A DNA stretch of 6,715 bases, taken from the NCBI GenBank assembly GCA_022447485.1, contig JAKVCH010000164.1:1-6715 (forward strand). The letters are read 5' to 3'. The stretch comes from Polyangiaceae bacterium (GTDB lineage: Bacteria > Myxococcota_A > Polyangia > Polyangiales > Polyangiaceae). Positions 4,737 through 6,715 of the stretch are shown in pieces (position 1 is the first letter of the stretch; every line of letters starts with the position of its first letter). The notes under the pieces are model-generated. The model saw nothing but the letters and a program-made list of their open reading frames with translations. It was not told the origin of the DNA and did not search any database. A program made the position numbers and the translations under genes.

Positions 4737-6134
4737 TCAAGCACGTTGCCCTTCTCGGAGCATTTCGCGAGCGATGAGGGCCGGCGAGACGCAAATACGA
4801 GCGCCGTCAAAAGAAATGATATCTTTACTTTCGTCGAGGAGAAACTCGACCAGGACACTCGGGAGCTCAGGCCTCCGGTGACGTTGACTCGCGAGGGCGA
4901 GGAGAGCGGCCAACGACCGTTCGTCCGTTCTTTCAGGCAGGGCTTCGCTGCGCTCTGCAAAGAGAATCACTTGGTCGATCTCATCGAGATCATTTTCAGA
5001 AAGAATTTGACTAAAGGGTTCTCGGTTGCTGAAGATCTCAAGGTCGAGTTGCCCAAATTGAAGATGTTCCGGCGCGATGCTGTCTTTCTCCTGCAGGACT
5101 TCGGAGGAGAGGTACTCACTTGCCCGGGATTTCAATAGGTGCATTAAATGCGACTTTTCGCCATCCCGAGCGCAAATTTTAACGCGTTGAGGGCGCTGAG
5201 TGGCATTCAGGTGTTCTAGGAACTCTAGAGTCGTTCCGCTGAAGCCCACGCAGAAGAGATGACCTGAGCGAGAGTTTGAGGAGGGCTCACTTTGTTCCAG
5301 TAGCTGATAGAGACTTTTTCCAATTAAAGCGTCTCCTGCAAGTAGCCTTGCTTGAGGAAGGATCTCCTTTGCCAGGGTTCTTAACTCCGGCGCGCTCAGT
5401 TCAATCGTTAGTTTTGGGCCATGATGAAGCGATTCATATTCTTGCAAATAGCGTTTGAGTGTGGCCAGTGTTCGAAGCCAGCGAGGGGCGTGTTCTTCTA
5501 AGTTGGCCGAGATGGCGTCTAAGCCTGGGTAATAGACTTCGGCAGCGCGATGTAACGCTGTACGGTTGAGGTGCTTTACACTACTGAGGCGACCTGTTCT
5601 GAGGATGAGTCGATGTTCAGCTTTTGGATAATTGAAACGTCGCCGAAGACGTTCTAGCTGATCGGCCATTGGCTCCTGCACGAAGAGTACAATCGTTCTC
5701 TTGGGCTCTCGAGCAAGAAGCAGGCGTATCAGCTCTGGAGCACGATCACTCCAGCCAAGAATCACTACGTGTTCCTTGAGTACTACGGGTGTGGTGCCTG
5801 AAGATAGCCTGGTGAGCTTTTGATCGAGCCACTGGGTCATGACGGCTGCCACTCCTCCAACGAGGAATGCTGTGCCGCTAATACTCAGCAGTATGGATAG
5901 TAGTGCCCGGCGCAGAGAACTATCATCATCGCTCAGGTAGCCGCTGTCGCTGACTCGCAGAAGCGCCCACCAAAGCGCAGCGAATGGGTCTTGGCTCTTG
6001 GACGTCTGACTGACTTCTAGAAAAATACCGCCCACCAAGGTGATGATGGTCAGTAGAAGTAGAATAATACCTATCCTCGCGAGAGGACCTCGTAAAGCAA
6101 TACGCTCCAAGCGAAAGATGAGCCAGTTTTTCAC
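4737..6134 (-). CDS. CASTOR/POLLUX-type ion channel with RCK-like domains
   Basis: A 465-residue inner-membrane ion channel subunit. TM1 is about residues 20-40 (IGIILLLLTIITLVGGIF). A pore loop FAALWWALLRVSDSGYLSDD follows (51-70), then TM2 at about 76-99 and the linker VMTQWLDQKLTRLSSGTTPV. There is no potassium TVGYG filter. The DSGYLSDD filter region and the MTQWL...LxSGxTPV linker are the pattern of bacterial relatives of plant CASTOR/POLLUX channels. Two cytoplasmic Rossmann/RCK-like units follow: HVVILGWSDRAPELIRLLLA (122-141) through about 280, and GHLFCVGFSGTTLEFLEHL (291-309) to the end. The protein stops soon after ICVSPALIAREML; long members of the family, as I recall them, continue roughly 100 residues more, so the C-terminus looks short. 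The GTG start at 6134 is the first in-frame start and fits the family N-terminus, but its ribosome binding site is weak. The gene converges on the protease and diverges from an AraC-type regulator, which may control it. The ion carried and the ligand are not known from sequence. Confidence 0.85.
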   Translation of the reverse strand: MKNWLIFRLERIALRGPLARIGIILLLLTIITLVGGIFLEVSQTSKSQDPFAALWWALLRVSDSGYLSDDDSSLRRALLSILLSISGTAFLVGGVAAVMTQWLDQKLTRLSSGTTPVVLKEHVVILGWSDRAPELIRLLLAREPKRTIVLFVQEPMADQLERLRRRFNYPKAEHRLILRTGRLSSVKHLNRTALHRAAEVYYPGLDAISANLEEHAPRWLRTLATLKRYLQEYESLHHGPKLTIELSAPELRTLAKEILPQARLLAGDALIGKSLYQLLEQSEPSSNSRSGHLFCVGFSGTTLEFLEHLNATQRPQRVKICARDGEKSHLMHLLKSRASEYLSSEVLQEKDSIAPEHLQFGQLDLEIFSNREPFSQILSENDLDEIDQVILFAERSEALPERTDERSLAALLALASQRHRRPELPSVLVEFLLDESKDIISFDGARICVSPALIAREMLREGQRA

Positions 6135-6200
6135 TCTTTCATTGGATACGGATTTTTTCTAGGCGGCAATTCCTGGGGCCGTGGTCGGGGTTTTCAAAGA

Positions 6201-6224
6201 TCTTCATGGCTCTTTTCATGAAGA
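6201..6224. promoter_or_regulatory. Dyad between the channel and AraC-type genes
   Basis: TCTTCATG (6201-6208) and CATGAAGA (6217-6224) are exact reverse complements around 8 bp. The site lies 67 bp upstream of the channel start and 21 bp upstream of the regulator start, so it could serve both promoters. TTCATG also occurs twice as a direct repeat (6203-6208 and 6215-6220). No clear -35/-10 pair is visible. It is a plausible operator for the neighbouring regulator, by inference only. Confidence 0.45.
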
Positions 6225-6244
6225 CCAGGCAGAGTTTACATTGA

Positions 6245-6715
6245 ATGAGGGAGTTAGAGTGGGCCACGCCGAAAGGTTTCGAAGTGATCACCGTAGCGAC
6301 GAGTTTTGAGTCGCCTCACTCGACCTTTGGTCCCTTCCAAGTAGATCGCTATGGATTAGCGTGGATTGTGGAAGGCGGCGGCGTGAGTTGTCTCGATACC
6401 GAATCGTTCACCGTGGGGCCTGGCCACTTACTCCTCATGCGACCTGGCATGACGCTCCGCCACGATTGGGGGCATGAACGTAGCTTTCAGAGTTTCATTG
6501 TTTTCGATTTCGAGGAATTGGGTCAAGCCTGGCCTGCCGTCAGCGCGTGGCCTTTGAGTCGAGACTTTTCTGGAGAGAGACTCTTCTTTGACCTTTGGAG
6601 GCAGCTATTAGCTCTCGAGCATGCGCCTGGTGGTCGCTCTGGACAGGTCACCTTCTTTGCAGAATTGCTTCTTCGCCTTACCCTGGAGGGGGGGACTCGT
6701 ACTCCTGCGCAAACG
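6245..6715 (+). CDS. AraC-type transcription regulator, N-terminal sensor part (cut by window end)
   Basis: The first 157 codons run off the right edge without a stop. The peptide starts MRELEWATPKGFEVITVAT and contains a cupin-like sensor fold: VDRYGLAWIVEGGGVSCL (33-50), FTVGPGHLLLMRPGMTLRHDW (55-75) and FQSFIVFDFEE (81-91). These correspond to the beta strands, the G-D/H-LLL-x-PG turn and the end strand of AraC_binding domains. A helical region follows (FFDLWRQLLALE, then FFAELLLRLTLE), as in the linker before the DNA-binding domain. The two helix-turn-helix motifs that would confirm AraC lie outside the window. The ATG at 6245 is the best in-frame start; its ribosome binding site is weak (AGGCAGAG, 6227-6234). 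It is divergent from the ion channel gene with 110 bp between the starts, the usual layout for a regulator and its target. Confidence 0.75.
   Translation, partial: MRELEWATPKGFEVITVATSFESPHSTFGPFQVDRYGLAWIVEGGGVSCLDTESFTVGPGHLLLMRPGMTLRHDWGHERSFQSFIVFDFEELGQAWPAVSAWPLSRDFSGERLFFDLWRQLLALEHAPGGRSGQVTFFAELLLRLTLEGGTRTPAQT

Noticed and set aside
4601..4960. Minus frame as a frameshifted continuation of the channel C-terminus
   Set aside because: It overlaps the channel gene out of frame. The part beyond 4737 has no likeness that I can see to the channel family tail and runs into the protease terminator.

Overview
The window most likely comes from a Gram-negative, lipoprotein-rich bacterium of the former Deltaproteobacteria (Myxococcota or Bradymonadia-like). 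The clues are a lipoprotein carrying an acidic DNDDDGLVDCQDPDC motif, a C-x-G-type cysteine-rich module followed by a C25 (gingipain-type) protease domain, and base composition near 50% G+C by eye. The taxonomic placement is inference; no rRNA or other marker gene is present.

Layout from left to right. (1) Positions 1-291, minus strand: the start of a lipoprotein gene whose reading frame is broken by an in-frame TAG six codons after the lipobox Cys. The frame stays open from there to the window edge. Upstream of it are four exact 15-bp tandem repeats and a divergent intergenic region with a TGTTCT-N4-AGAACA dyad. (2) Positions 599-1228, plus strand: a universal stress protein with a degenerate nucleotide-binding loop and an extra cysteine/histidine tail. 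(3) Positions 1229-1767: a 539-bp stretch with no confident gene. It holds a 10-bp inverted repeat, a possible 46-codon membrane ORF, a degenerate 36-bp tandem duplication and two compact perfect hairpins. (4) Positions 1768-4548, plus strand: a 926-residue lipoprotein with a full peptidase C25 catalytic domain (His693/Cys733) and a C-terminal carboxypeptidase-regulatory-like domain, followed by a strong intrinsic terminator. (5) Positions 4737-6134, minus strand, convergent with the protease: a CASTOR/POLLUX-type ion channel with two TM helices and two RCK-like Rossmann domains, shorter at the C-terminus than long family members. (6) Positions 6245-6715, plus strand, divergent from the channel and cut by the window end: the cupin-like sensor half of an AraC-type regulator, with a TCTTCATG-N8-CATGAAGA dyad between the two starts.

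The genes do not form one obvious operon. The Usp, protease and channel units each look separately transcribed. The tightest functional hint is the divergent channel/AraC pair sharing a 110-bp promoter region that contains a perfect dyad. I do not see a clearly new defence or mobile system here. The most unusual points are the amber-interrupted lipoprotein with its repeat-bearing leader, the Usp tail, and the structured 539-bp region before the protease gene.
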